From: Parahoeflea halophila
Lineage (GTDB): Bacteria > Pseudomonadota > Alphaproteobacteria > Rhizobiales > Rhizobiaceae
DNA length: 64,000 nucleotides
Direction: 5' to 3'
Assembly (NCBI RefSeq): GCF_900220985.1
Contig: NZ_OCPC01000005.1
Coordinates: 248,001-312,000, forward strand
Shown in pieces: positions 1 through 8,367 of the stretch. The number at the start of each line of letters is the position of its first letter. Position 1 is the first letter of the stretch. The translations under genes were made by a program, and so were the position numbers. The notes under the pieces were generated by a model. The model was not told where the DNA came from. It was given only the letters and a program-made list of their open reading frames with translations, and did not search any database.

Positions 1-75
1 GCGGGCGCGACAGGTACGCGGCCGCGCAAAGTCACGCCTGCACGCTTCTGATCGGACAGCAGTGATTCCCGAGCG

Positions 76-1098
76 CTACTGAAGCAACGGATTGAGCGGC
101 AAGTTGATCAGCAGATTCTGTGGCTTCATGCGAATGCGATCATGGGCGTCGACAGCCAGACCAAGAAAGGCTGGCTTTCGGCGCATCCTGTCGATCACCC
201 GGTCGAAGTCGAGAAACTCCATCCGGAACAAGGCAACGATGCTGCCCTGGCCCTGCTCCGGAAGATATTCGCCCTCGTAGAGCGCGTTGAGGATACGGGT
301 TGCCTCCGCGTCAAGGCCGACGTGCCAGGACCAGCGCTGTTCCTTGACCGACTGCAGCGGCTGCACCCGGACCCGCATGTCGAGGAAATGCCTGATCCAG
401 CGTTCGACCAGCCGGGCAAAGGCATCTTGCCCCGGCTCGGCAAACCGGAAGTCGAGCGCCAGGTCGAAGCGGTCGGCACGAGCCCAGTAATCCCCGGCGC
501 CCTCGGCATTGAGAATTTCAAGATCGACTTCGGTGCGGCGGGGATCGCTTAGAGCCAGAAGCGCGGTTTGCCGGGCGCGGGTTTCCACCACCTCGGCATC
601 GGCCAGCATCATCCGCTCATTGGAGGTGGTCGCGGTCTGCTCGCGGAAGAACAGCTCGGCCGCGCGCGCCACCATCGCATCGGTTTCGCCCAAAAGGATA
701 TTGCCCATGATCAGATGCGCCATCTGGCTGATGAAGACCGGCGGGACCAGCGGCGCCCCGGGCGTGAACAGCGAGGCATAGCCAGCCTCGATCGACCCCT
801 TGGCGACCAGGTGATCGCGAAACCGCAGCACCACGGTGTAGTTTTCCGCCGCATCCGGATCGGCGATCTTGGCAAGTTCCCCGGCGCTGACCGGCGCGAA
901 AGGGTCGGCCATCAGCCGCTCAAACAGCGCATGTTCGACGGCACAGCTTTCCTCGACCGGATGGATCTCGGGCCGCGTGTAATAGGCGCGAAGAAAGTCC
1001 CCGCTCACCGCAAGCCAGCCGTTGTCGAGCCTGTGGGTCAGGTGCTGTCCGGCGGATTTCCAGATCACGCGCCCCGTCTTGTCATTCACCGCTGTCAC
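76..1098 (-). CDS. DUF6352-like conserved hypothetical protein of the formate dehydrogenase locus
   Basis: About 340 residues with no signal peptide or membrane segment, so probably cytoplasmic. I recognise no catalytic motif. The sequence resembles the alphaproteobacterial family annotated DUF6352, known mainly from neighbourhoods with fdh genes; that assignment is from memory. I chose the GTG at 1098 (protein begins V-T-A-V-N-D-K). A longer reading to 1176 would run deep into the upstream ligase-like gene and adds residues that look like out-of-frame sequence. With the GTG the two genes overlap by 17 bases, which suggests translational coupling. It is the last gene of the fdh transcription unit visible here; the unit may continue beyond the left edge. 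Confidence 0.6.
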   Translation of the reverse strand: MTAVNDKTGRVIWKSAGQHLTHRLDNGWLAVSGDFLRAYYTRPEIHPVEESCAVEHALFERLMADPFAPVSAGELAKIADPDAAENYTVVLRFRDHLVAKGSIEAGYASLFTPGAPLVPPVFISQMAHLIMGNILLGETDAMVARAAELFFREQTATTSNERMMLADAEVVETRARQTALLALSDPRRTEVDLEILNAEGAGDYWARADRFDLALDFRFAEPGQDAFARLVERWIRHFLDMRVRVQPLQSVKEQRWSWHVGLDAEATRILNALYEGEYLPEQGQGSIVALFRMEFLDFDRVIDRMRRKPAFLGLAVDAHDRIRMKPQNLLINLPLNPLLQ

Positions 1099-1828
1099 CG
1101 GCCATCCCCAGTCCTTGCGCAAGCGACAGGCCGCGGGCACCGCCGGTGCCATTGAGCAGCAAGCCGCCGTCTTCATCTATGCCGATCATCCGGCCTTCAT
1201 GTCTCACCGGTCCGACCTGAACGGCAACGGTGTCCGAGGGTTGCATGCGTCCGAGGAAGTCTGCGTGGGCGGCGGCAAATCCATCATGCTCCCAGGCGTC
1301 AACCCAGGACAGGAAATGCCGCGCCACTGCCTCGATCACCTGGGTCCGGTCAAGATCGCCGCAGCCCTCCTCAAACAGCGCGGTGGCGTGGCTTGCAAGC
1401 CCCGGCGCGTCGGTGATCTCGGGCGGCAGGCTCAGTGCGATCGAAAATCCCAGAACCATAAATCCGGGCGTGTCTTCAGGTCCGGCACTTCCAGGCGTCC
1501 TCAGAAACACCTCGCCGACTTCGCCGCCATTGGCAAGCAGCGTTGACGGCCACCGGTACATCAAAGCAAGATTTGGCGGTCCGATGGCGCCCAGCGCATC
1601 GCCGATCGCAACCATCAGCAGCGGCGCCATCTGCAGTGCCTTGTCCAAGGGGCAATCGGGCTCGAGAATGATCGCGGCGCGGGCGTGGGTTTCCGCCCTC
1701 GACCAGAACAGATCTCCGGCTTGAAGCTTGCCTTCGCTCATGCCCTCGAGCGCCACGGCCAACGGGTCTTGCGACGCAGGCACCGCGTGGCCTATCAAAA
1801 GCGGCGGAAATTCCGGATCTGGCAGCAT
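1082..1828 (-). CDS. Biotin/lipoate protein ligase-like protein (DUF4444 type)
   Basis: 248 residues resembling the biotin/lipoate A/B ligase fold family found beside alphaproteobacterial formate dehydrogenases (DUF4444-containing). The central part (W-P-S-T-L-L-A-N-G-G-E-V-G-E-V) resembles the W-P-N-D-x-x-x-x-G-x-K-x-x-G region of biotin ligases, but the Lys that contacts the acyl-adenylate appears to be Glu. True ligase activity is therefore doubtful. It starts 8 bases after the DUF6494-like gene and overlaps the next gene, so it is clearly operonic. A role in Fdh assembly or in sulfur or cofactor handling is inference from context only. Confidence 0.65.
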   Translation of the reverse strand: MLPDPEFPPLLIGHAVPASQDPLAVALEGMSEGKLQAGDLFWSRAETHARAAIILEPDCPLDKALQMAPLLMVAIGDALGAIGPPNLALMYRWPSTLLANGGEVGEVFLRTPGSAGPEDTPGFMVLGFSIALSLPPEITDAPGLASHATALFEEGCGDLDRTQVIEAVARHFLSWVDAWEHDGFAAAHADFLGRMQPSDTVAVQVGPVRHEGRMIGIDEDGGLLLNGTGGARGLSLAQGLGMAGDSGE

Positions 1829-1836
1829 GCTGTGGG

Positions 1837-2028
1837 TCAGGGCAACTCGACTTCGCCGGCGACGACATGATGCATGTCAGTGCCTTCGGCCGTCAGCACC
1901 ATCTTGAGTTTCAACGGTCCGTTGCCCGCTGCACCCGATCGCACCAGCTCTTCGATCTTCTGCTGGGATGTCACACCGACCTGCTTGAGAAATTTCCGCA
2001 TCGACAGGTTGAAGGTTTCGTCGCTCAT
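1837..2028 (-). CDS. DUF6494-like small protein
   Basis: 63 residues, soluble. It begins M-S-D-E-T-F-N-L-S-M-R-K-F-L-K-Q-V-G-V-T-S-Q, which matches my memory of DUF6494, a family of about 60 residues often encoded near fdh genes. The remainder has a beta-rich look (L-K-L-K-M-V-L-T-A-E-G). Function unknown. It lies between the 42-residue membrane peptide and the ligase-like gene, with short gaps on both sides. The conserved basic N-terminal half could be a protein-binding helix; that is inference. Confidence 0.65.
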   Translation of the reverse strand: MSDETFNLSMRKFLKQVGVTSQQKIEELVRSGAAGNGPLKLKMVLTAEGTDMHHVVAGEVELP

Positions 2029-2097
2029 CTCGTCATATCCATGTTTTGAGGCCGGTCGTCATGCCAGGCGGACCGTGCATGCGGAAGGCGCAGCCTG

Positions 2098-2226
2098 TCA
2101 GTCAAGGCGCACATTATCTGTCGAATAAGCCACCGCCGACGGAGTTTCCAGCAGCGGCTTGAGGCCGAACCGGGCCCCCGCAACAATCAGCAGCAGGACT
2201 ACAATGCTGAGAAGAAATGCTTTCAT
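2098..2226 (-). CDS. 42-residue single-pass membrane peptide next to fdh gamma
   Basis: Small gene of 42 codons: M-K-A-F-L-L-S-I-V-V-L-L-L-I-V-A-G-A-R-F-G, then a polar tail ending N-V-R-L-D. Residues 3-17 form one strong membrane helix with a positive N-terminus, so a single-pass inner-membrane protein with a periplasmic tail is likely. A good ribosome site (AGGAAGAG) precedes the ATG at 2226, and the gene starts 19 bases after the cytochrome subunit ends. That spacing argues it is translated and belongs to the operon. It may be an accessory subunit of the membrane-bound Fdh or an assembly factor; no family recognised. Confidence 0.6.
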   Translation of the reverse strand: MKAFLLSIVVLLLIVAGARFGLKPLLETPSAVAYSTDNVRLD

Positions 2227-2245
2227 GTTCTCTTCCTTGCCGTCA

Positions 2246-3403
2246 TCACTCGGCCGGTGCGGGTGATATCCGCTCGGGCTTCCGGGCCACCACTTCTTCC
2301 GCCCACAGCGAATGGTGCTCGCGCGCCCAGTTAAGGTCGACTTCGCCCGAGCCCATGGCGTCATAGGCACCCTGCATCCCGATCGTGCCGATATAGATAT
2401 GGGCAAAGATCAGACAGATCATCGCCACCGCGACAATACTATGCCAAACGCTGTTGAACTGCTGCTCCTGGATGGCGCTGTAGGGTGGCTCGGGCAGCCC
2501 GAGTATAGCCGGTACGTCGATGCCGATATTGCCGAGAAGCGCGAAAGTGCCTGTGAACAGCTGGTGCTCGAAGGGGAACAGCAACGCCCAGCCCGAGACC
2601 GACACCGACAGCCCGAGCAGCATCACGCCCCAGAAGATCAGCTTCTGACCGGCGTTGAATTTCTTTGCCGGAGGATGGTTTGATTTGCCAATCAGTCCGC
2701 CACCCTTGGCCAGCCAGTTGAGATCGGTCCGGTCGGGGATGTTGTGGACGATCCAAAGCACAAAAGCGAGAGCGAGCCCGATCATGAAGGCAAAGGCGGT
2801 GTAGTTGTGCGTGGCCTTGAGGAAGCCCGACAAGGGGCCGAACAGGTCCTTTCCAATGACCGGCAAGACCAGCGAACGGCCAAAAGTGAAGTTGAGCCCG
2901 CTGATGCCCAGTGTGATGAAGGACAGCGCCATCAGCCAGTGGCTCATCCGCTCAAGCGTGGAGAAACGCTTGATCTTGACGCCGGACATTCCGTGCTCGA
3001 CCTTGATGCGGCCGCGAATTGCGAAGAACACCGCCAGCAGGACGATCGTGGCCAGCATGGCATAGCCCAGGTAATCATTCATCGGGCCCTTGCGCTGGAG
3101 CCGCCAGTCCTCGCCCTGGGACTGGATCATCAGACCGGCGGACTTGTCGGGGATCGGTACGGTGCCGACCTCGCCCTGCCGGATGTCGCGCCAGATATCC
3201 GCATCCGATGCGGTGCCCTGAACCCCGCCCTGCAGGGGCGGACCGGGCGGTGCGATGGAGGTCGTTGCATTTTCCGGTGGGCGAACCGAACTCTGAGCCT
3301 TGGCCTCAGGCGGCAGCACCAGCCCGGTGAGAACCAGCAGCGCAAAGGCGATGCCAGGTAGAAGGTAGCGCGCAGACGCGCGGCGCGTCGTGAGATGCTT
3401 CAT
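2246..3403 (-). CDS. fdoI: Formate dehydrogenase gamma subunit (cytochrome b556)
   Basis: 385 residues from the ATG at 3403 (GGGAG ribosome site). It has an N-terminal export signal ending near A-K-A-Q, a Pro-rich periplasmic stretch, one membrane helix (Y-A-M-L-A-T-I-V-L-L-A-V), and then the four-helix diheme cytochrome b domain. Candidate haem histidines lie in L-E-R-M-S-H-W-L-M, K-A-T-H-N-Y-T and F-A-H-I-Y-I-G. The C-terminal A-R-E-H-H-S-L-W-A-E motif is typical of FdoI/FdnI. It passes electrons from the iron-sulfur beta subunit to quinone in the inner membrane. The extra N-terminal periplasmic part is usual for the alphaproteobacterial fdh3-type protein. Confidence 0.92.
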   Translation of the reverse strand: MKHLTTRRASARYLLPGIAFALLVLTGLVLPPEAKAQSSVRPPENATTSIAPPGPPLQGGVQGTASDADIWRDIRQGEVGTVPIPDKSAGLMIQSQGEDWRLQRKGPMNDYLGYAMLATIVLLAVFFAIRGRIKVEHGMSGVKIKRFSTLERMSHWLMALSFITLGISGLNFTFGRSLVLPVIGKDLFGPLSGFLKATHNYTAFAFMIGLALAFVLWIVHNIPDRTDLNWLAKGGGLIGKSNHPPAKKFNAGQKLIFWGVMLLGLSVSVSGWALLFPFEHQLFTGTFALLGNIGIDVPAILGLPEPPYSAIQEQQFNSVWHSIVAVAMICLIFAHIYIGTIGMQGAYDAMGSGEVDLNWAREHHSLWAEEVVARKPERISPAPAE

Positions 3404-3500
3404 CGGTGAACTCCCGGTGTCCGGATACGATCTGGCGACGACCACTCAGCCGGCAGGCAAGCCCCCGCCGGCCGCTCAGACTGTGATGGGCGAATGCCGA

Positions 3501-4094
3501 TCAACCGCCCTTCTGCTCGTAGGCTGTACCCCAGCCCCAGGCCCCGGCGCCGAAACCCCGGGCAACGATGCGCTCGCGGTAGATCTGCGAGACAGTGTCG
3601 CCATCTCCGGCCAGCAGCGCCTTGGTCGAGCACATCTCGGCACACAGCGGCAACTTGCCTTCGGCTATACGGTTGCGGCCGTATTTCTGAAACTCGGCAG
3701 CGGAGGTGTCCTCCTCCGGTCCGCCGGCGCAGAAAGTGCATTTGTCCATCTTGCCGCGGGAACCGAAGTTCGAGGCTTGCGGGAATTGCGGCGCGCCGAA
3801 GGGGCAGGCATAGAAGCAATAGCCGCACCCGATGCACAGATCCTTGTCGTGCAGCACGATGCCGTCTGCCGTCTGGTAGAAACAATCCACTGGGCAGACC
3901 GCCATGCACGGCGCGTCCGAGCAGTGCATGCAGGCGACCGAGATCGAGCGTTCACCCGGCTTGCCGTCATTGATGGTGACGACGCGCCGGCGGTTGATGC
4001 CCCAAGGCACTTCGTTCTCGTTCTTGCAGGCGGTGACGCAGGCGTTGCATTCGATGCAGCGTTCAGCGTCGCAGAGGAATTTCATTCTAGCCAT
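3501..4094 (-). CDS. fdh3B: Formate dehydrogenase beta subunit (4Fe-4S ferredoxin type, FDH3)
   Basis: 197 residues from the ATG at 4094, preceded by GGGAGGA. Four cysteine clusters are visible: C-I-E-C-N-A-C-V-T-A-C (residues 13-23), C-M-H-C-S-D-A-P-C-M-A-V-C-P, C-I-G-C-G-Y-C-F-Y-A-C-P, and C-T-F-C plus C-A-E-M-C. They would bind four 4Fe-4S centres carrying electrons from the molybdopterin subunit to cytochrome b. Unlike E. coli FdoH there is no C-terminal membrane anchor, so it must be held by the gamma subunit. It lies 14 bases after fdh alpha. An upstream in-frame extension to 4196 is not conserved sequence and was not used. Confidence 0.92.
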   Translation of the reverse strand: MARMKFLCDAERCIECNACVTACKNENEVPWGINRRRVVTINDGKPGERSISVACMHCSDAPCMAVCPVDCFYQTADGIVLHDKDLCIGCGYCFYACPFGAPQFPQASNFGSRGKMDKCTFCAGGPEEDTSAAEFQKYGRNRIAEGKLPLCAEMCSTKALLAGDGDTVSQIYRERIVARGFGAGAWGWGTAYEQKGG

Positions 4095-4108
4095 AGTGTT
4101 TATCCTCC

Positions 4109-7090
4109 CTATGCCCGTTCGATGCGGCAAAGCGTGGTTTTGGATTCCTGCATCTGCGTGACCATGTCGTAGCCATAGGTCTGCGCGGTGTTGCACGCTT
4201 CCCCAAGCACGATCGGATCAGCCCCTTCAGGATACTTGTCTCTCTGGTCCACACCCTGGAAATGCCCGCCGAAGTGGAACGGACAGAAGACGACGCCCCT
4301 ACCGACCCGCTCGGTCAGCATCGCCATGACCTTTATCTTGGCACCGGACGGGCTGTGCAGCCAGACGGTGTCACGGTCCCGGATGCCGAGATTGTTGGCG
4401 TCGAAGGTGTTGATCTCGACGAACATGTCCTGCTGCAATTCGGCCAGCCATGAATTGGAGCGGGATTCATCACCGCCACCTTCATACTCGACCAGACGCC
4501 CGGAGGTCATGACCAGCGGAAAGTCCTTGGAATGATCAACGTCCTGGATCGACTTGTAGGCTGTCGGCACACGCCAGAAAGTCTTGTCGGCGATCGTCGG
4601 GTAGTCGGCGACAAGCTCGCGATTGGGCGCGTAGAGTGGTTCGCGATGAAGCGGCACGGGGTCCGGGAAGGTCCAGACCACAGCGCGAGCCTTGGCGTTG
4701 CCATAGGGTGCGCAACCGTGATTGATGGCGACGCGCTGGATGCCGCCGGAAAGATCGACCTTCCAGTTCACGCCTCCGACCTTGTCGTCATAGTCCGACG
4801 GGATTTCGCCCTGATGCGAGGTCTCGCCGACCTCTTCCTCATTCGGGCGTTCCTTGATGATGCCGGCGACATATTCGATCATCCTGCGCTCGTACGGAGA
4901 CAGGTCCTGGTCCCAGCCGAGGCCCTTGAGCATGGCCATGGTGAATTCAGGATAACCATCCTCGATCTCCGAACCGACCGGCCAGCTGTTTTCGGCCAGC
5001 AGATTGTCGCCATTGCGCTCGACGCCGAAGCGGGCACGGAAGCCCATGCCGCCCTTGGCAACGGGAACTGACACATCATAAAGGTTGGCCGAACCGGTGT
5101 GCTTCATTTCGGGTGTTCCCCAGCACGGCCATGGCAGACCATAGAATTCACCATCATGCGGACCACCGACACCACGCAGGGTGGTCTTGTCGAAGGTGTG
5201 CTGGTTCTCCATGTGCGACTTCAACCGCTCGGGAGACTGTCCGGTCATGCCGATGGTCCACATGCCCCGGTTCCACTCGCGGGTAATGTCCTCGACCAGC
5301 GGCTCCTCACCGTTGACCTCGATGTTGCGGAACAGACGATCCTCAAAACCGAACTTCTTGGCGAACTTGTACATGATGATGTGGTCAGGCAGCGATTCGA
5401 ACAGCGGCTCGACCACGGCCTCACGCCACTGGATCGAGCGGTTGGACGCCGTCACCGAGCCGTAGGTCTCGTACTGGGTCGAGGCCGGCAGCAGATAGAC
5501 GCCGTCCTGGCGGTCCTGAAGCACCGCGGTCATGGTCGGATAGGGATCAACGACAACCAGAAGATCGAGCATCCCCATCGCCTTTTGCATTTCCGGCAGC
5601 CGGGTTTGCGAGTTCGGCGCATGACCCCAGAATACCATGACCTTGGTCTGATCAGGTTGCTCCAGATTCTCCTTGGCTTCCAGAACACCGTCGATCCAGC
5701 GCGATACCGGAATTCCGGTCTCGTTCATCATCAACTTGTCCTTGCCGTCCTTGCCCTGCATGGTGGCAAAACGACCTTTCAGCCAATCGAGGTCCTCACC
5801 CCAGACGCGCGCCCAGTGAGCGTAGGCCCCCGCCGACAGGCCGTAATAGCCGGGCAGCGTATCGGCAAGCACGCCGAGGTCGGTTGCGCCCTGCACGTTG
5901 TCGTGGCCACGGAAGATGTTGGCGCCGCCGCCGCTCGTGCCGATGTTGCCCAGGGCGAGCTGCAGGATCGAGTAGGCGCGGGTATTGGAAGACCCGTTGG
6001 TGTGCTGGGTACCGCCCATGCACCAGATCAGGGTGCCCGGACGGTTTTCAGCCAGCGTACGGGCGACCCGCTCGAGCTGCGAGCCAGGCACACCGGTTAC
6101 ACGCTCAACTTCGCCGGGGTTCCATTTCCTCACTTCTTCACGGATCTGGTCCATACCCCAGACACGGGAGGAAATGTACTCCTTGTCTTCCCAGCCGTTC
6201 TCAAAGACGTGGTAGAGAATTCCCCAGATCAGCGCCACGTCGGTGCCGGGCCGGAAACGCACGAACTCGTCGGCATGTGCCGCGGTGCGGGTAAAGCGCG
6301 GATCGCAAACGATCAACGGCGCATTGTTCTCTTCCTTGCACTTGAGAAGGTGCAGCAGCGACACCGGATGCGCCTCGGCCGGGTTCGAGCCGATCAGAAT
6401 CATCGACCTGGCATTGTGGATGTCGTTGTAAGAGTTGGTCATCGCACCATAGCCCCAGGTGTTGGCAACACCGGACACCGTGGTCGAATGGCAGATGCGG
6501 GCCTGGTGGTCGACGTTGTTCGTCCCCCAGTAGGCCGCGAATTTGCGGAACAGATAGGCCTGTTCGTTGGAGAACTTGGCTGAGCCGAGCCAGTAGACCG
6601 AATCCGGCCCCGAGGTCTCGCGCACCTCAAGCATCTTGTCGCCGATCTCGTTGATGGCCTCGTCCCAGGAGACGCGTTGCCACTTTCCGCCGACCAGCTT
6701 CATCGGATACTTCAGACGGCGGTCGCCATGCGCATGCTCGCGCACCGAGGCGCCCTTGGCACAGTGGGCGCCGATGTTGAACGGGGAATCATAGCCAGGC
6801 GCCTGACGGGTCCAGACCCCGTTCTCGACTTCAGCAATAACCGTGCAACCGACCGAGCAGTGCGTGCAGACCGATTTTCTGGTTACGACGTCTGCGGTGC
6901 CTGCGGCTGTTTGAGCTTCCGCGCGCTTGACCATCCCGCCGGAAAGCGTGGAAATGGCCGCCGCCCCACCGATGGTGAGACCGGAACGCTTGAGGAATGT
7001 CCGGCGATCGATCGCCGTCACTCCCTGCTCTGCTACCGTCGAGGACAGCCGGGAGCCTCGCGCAACCCCATTTGCCTTCTTCCTGAGCAT
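4109..7090 (-). CDS. fdh3A: Formate dehydrogenase alpha subunit (molybdopterin, Tat-exported)
   Basis: 993 residues. A Tat signal (R-R-T-F-L-K, Arg29-Arg30) precedes a hydrophobic stretch, so the folded enzyme is exported to the periplasm. A 4Fe-4S site follows (Cys75, Cys78, Cys82, Cys110). The active-site motif is A-R-I-C-H-S-T-T-V with Cys200, so this is a cysteine rather than a selenocysteine enzyme, and no in-frame TGA is needed. Molybdopterin-binding segments (G-S-N-P-A-E-A-H-P, G-G-T-Q-H-T-N-G) and the C-terminal dinucleotide-binding domain are present. It oxidises formate to CO2 and feeds the quinone pool through the beta and gamma subunits. GGAGGATACT precedes the ATG. Confidence 0.95.
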   Translation of the reverse strand: MLRKKANGVARGSRLSSTVAEQGVTAIDRRTFLKRSGLTIGGAAAISTLSGGMVKRAEAQTAAGTADVVTRKSVCTHCSVGCTVIAEVENGVWTRQAPGYDSPFNIGAHCAKGASVREHAHGDRRLKYPMKLVGGKWQRVSWDEAINEIGDKMLEVRETSGPDSVYWLGSAKFSNEQAYLFRKFAAYWGTNNVDHQARICHSTTVSGVANTWGYGAMTNSYNDIHNARSMILIGSNPAEAHPVSLLHLLKCKEENNAPLIVCDPRFTRTAAHADEFVRFRPGTDVALIWGILYHVFENGWEDKEYISSRVWGMDQIREEVRKWNPGEVERVTGVPGSQLERVARTLAENRPGTLIWCMGGTQHTNGSSNTRAYSILQLALGNIGTSGGGANIFRGHDNVQGATDLGVLADTLPGYYGLSAGAYAHWARVWGEDLDWLKGRFATMQGKDGKDKLMMNETGIPVSRWIDGVLEAKENLEQPDQTKVMVFWGHAPNSQTRLPEMQKAMGMLDLLVVVDPYPTMTAVLQDRQDGVYLLPASTQYETYGSVTASNRSIQWREAVVEPLFESLPDHIIMYKFAKKFGFEDRLFRNIEVNGEEPLVEDITREWNRGMWTIGMTGQSPERLKSHMENQHTFDKTTLRGVGGPHDGEFYGLPWPCWGTPEMKHTGSANLYDVSVPVAKGGMGFRARFGVERNGDNLLAENSWPVGSEIEDGYPEFTMAMLKGLGWDQDLSPYERRMIEYVAGIIKERPNEEEVGETSHQGEIPSDYDDKVGGVNWKVDLSGGIQRVAINHGCAPYGNAKARAVVWTFPDPVPLHREPLYAPNRELVADYPTIADKTFWRVPTAYKSIQDVDHSKDFPLVMTSGRLVEYEGGGDESRSNSWLAELQQDMFVEINTFDANNLGIRDRDTVWLHSPSGAKIKVMAMLTERVGRGVVFCPFHFGGHFQGVDQRDKYPEGADPIVLGEACNTAQTYGYDMVTQMQESKTTLCRIERA

Positions 7091-7171
7091 AGTATCCTCC
7101 GTTGGGTTTAATACGTCTCCAGGACGATCAGCAAGGGCCCTCCTCAGAACCGCGTGCTGGCATTACAAGCC

Positions 7172-7369
7172 TTAATACCGTGCACTGGCGTAATAGGCCT
7201 TGATGTGGTCGGTCTCCCGGTAGCCGGCGTCACCCGCAGGCTCGGCAAGCTCGACCGCCTGGCTTTCGCCGCCTGCGACCAGAGCTGCGCCGCCGGCAAC
7301 CGTACCCAGCCCGGCGAACTTCAGAAAACCGCGACGGTCGGTCGTGGTGTCTTCGGTCTTTGCCTTCAT
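7172..7369 (-). CDS. Small Tat-signal protein of the formate dehydrogenase region
   Basis: 65 residues: a basic N-terminus, then D-R-R-G-F-L-K-F-A-G-L-G with a hydrophobic stretch (a clear twin-arginine signal), and a short mature part ending H-I-K-A-Y-Y-A-S-A-R-Y. This matches the small 'formate region TAT' family encoded just upstream of fdh alpha subunits. It has no catalytic domain. It may travel with the alpha subunit or recruit the Tat machinery; the function is not established. GGAG lies 7 bases before the ATG. It is 81 bases upstream of fdh3A in the same orientation. Confidence 0.8.
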   Translation of the reverse strand: MKAKTEDTTTDRRGFLKFAGLGTVAGGAALVAGGESQAVELAEPAGDAGYRETDHIKAYYASARY

Positions 7370-7473
7370 TTTGGTCTCCAGTTCTCGACGCCTTTACCCG
7401 TCCGCTGCAGCCTGGCCGGGCGTCTTCTCCGGACTGCGTTACCCAATTTGCAAACACTCATCGCAAAGGCGGC

Positions 7474-8079
7474 CTACATCTCGAACGCGGCTTGCTCGAT
7501 TGCCATGAACAGGCGTCCCATGCGGCCGACAGGTTTGAAGAAGCGCGCCGATGAACAAGTCTCGAGATCTCTGAAAAAATGCGGGGTCCAGCTGCCCACA
7601 TGGCTGTCGAAGAACCGTTTCTGGACGGTCAGGGGCTGGATTGCGCCAAACGTCCCGTCGATCAGGCCTGCCATCATTTCCATCAGGGCGGCCGCGTGAT
7701 CCTCGGGATCCTTGACATCGTGGTTGCGGGCTATGCCCAGCGGGCGCATGTCGTTGCGCAGGCGCGCGAGCGGCTTCTCATGCATGAAACCGGTCAGATA
7801 ATAGGAGCCGAATGGGGTTAGCATGCCACGGCCGAGGCCTATGAACAGCATTTCATACTCGTCGCGGGCATCGGCCAGACTCGTGCCGGCCGCAGCATTT
7901 GAGAGATCGGCAATTGCCTCGCCGAGCTCAGAACTGTCGCCCGTCATCTGGGTCAGAATGGAAATGAGAGATGCATCAGGTGGTTCGCGCAGAAGTCGGG
8001 CCAGAAGCCTGTAAACATTGACCCGAGACTGATCGGTTTCATCAACTCTATTTGTCGAACGAGCTTGCTGATTCAGCAC
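7474..8079 (-). CDS. TorD/DmsD-family molybdoenzyme chaperone
   Basis: 201 residues, soluble, all-helical in appearance. Typical TorD-family segments are Y-R-L-L-A-R-L-L-R-E-P-P near the N-terminus, E-Y-E-M-L-F-I-G-L-G-R-G-M-L-T-P-F-G-S-Y-Y, and P-E-D-H-A-A-A-L-M-E-M-M in the middle. Such chaperones bind Tat signal peptides and the unfolded molybdoenzyme until cofactor is inserted. The client here is most likely the fdh alpha subunit two genes downstream. The start is a GTG at 8079 with AGGGAG upstream. It is the first gene of the fdh operon, so the operon promoter should lie in 8080-8367. Confidence 0.85.
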   Translation of the reverse strand: MLNQQARSTNRVDETDQSRVNVYRLLARLLREPPDASLISILTQMTGDSSELGEAIADLSNAAAGTSLADARDEYEMLFIGLGRGMLTPFGSYYLTGFMHEKPLARLRNDMRPLGIARNHDVKDPEDHAAALMEMMAGLIDGTFGAIQPLTVQKRFFDSHVGSWTPHFFRDLETCSSARFFKPVGRMGRLFMAIEQAAFEM

Positions 8080-8367
8080 ATGCTTTCTCCCTAAAGCAAA
8101 AAGATCACCTTTCCTGACCTAATGCAATTCAAATCGATATTGCTTTGCAATATGAAGAGCGGATCCCGACAGCGGGCATGCTTTGGTTTACACCCTTGGC
8201 AAAGAAGCACTTTCGGTCGAAAACCATGATTGGGAGATTTGCTGGAAACGCCCGCTGTGGGACCCACCAACATGGACATCCCGGCGGCGAAACCGGCCGG
8301 CGCAGTGAAGTGAACAACGCGTCGCCTGCCCACCCGCACGCAGTACGGATGGGCCAGGCGGTAACGC
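8080..8367 (-). promoter_or_regulatory. Promoter region of the fdh operon, with a small inverted repeat
   Basis: 288 bases between the TorD gene and the aldolase/SDR gene, both on the minus strand. It holds a perfect inverted repeat ATATTGC-ttt-GCAATAT at 8137-8153 and a nearby TGCAAT half-site at 8123-8128, about 60-75 bases upstream of the fdh operon start. That placement suits an activator site of LysR type. I found no convincing gene: reading frames crossing it lack coding character and ribosome sites. The rest (about 8160-8367) shows nothing I recognise; no T-run terminator for the aldolase gene is obvious. Confidence 0.4.

Noticed and set aside
1-75. Partial gene at the left edge
   Set aside because: Only 75 bases; no frame gives recognisable sequence.
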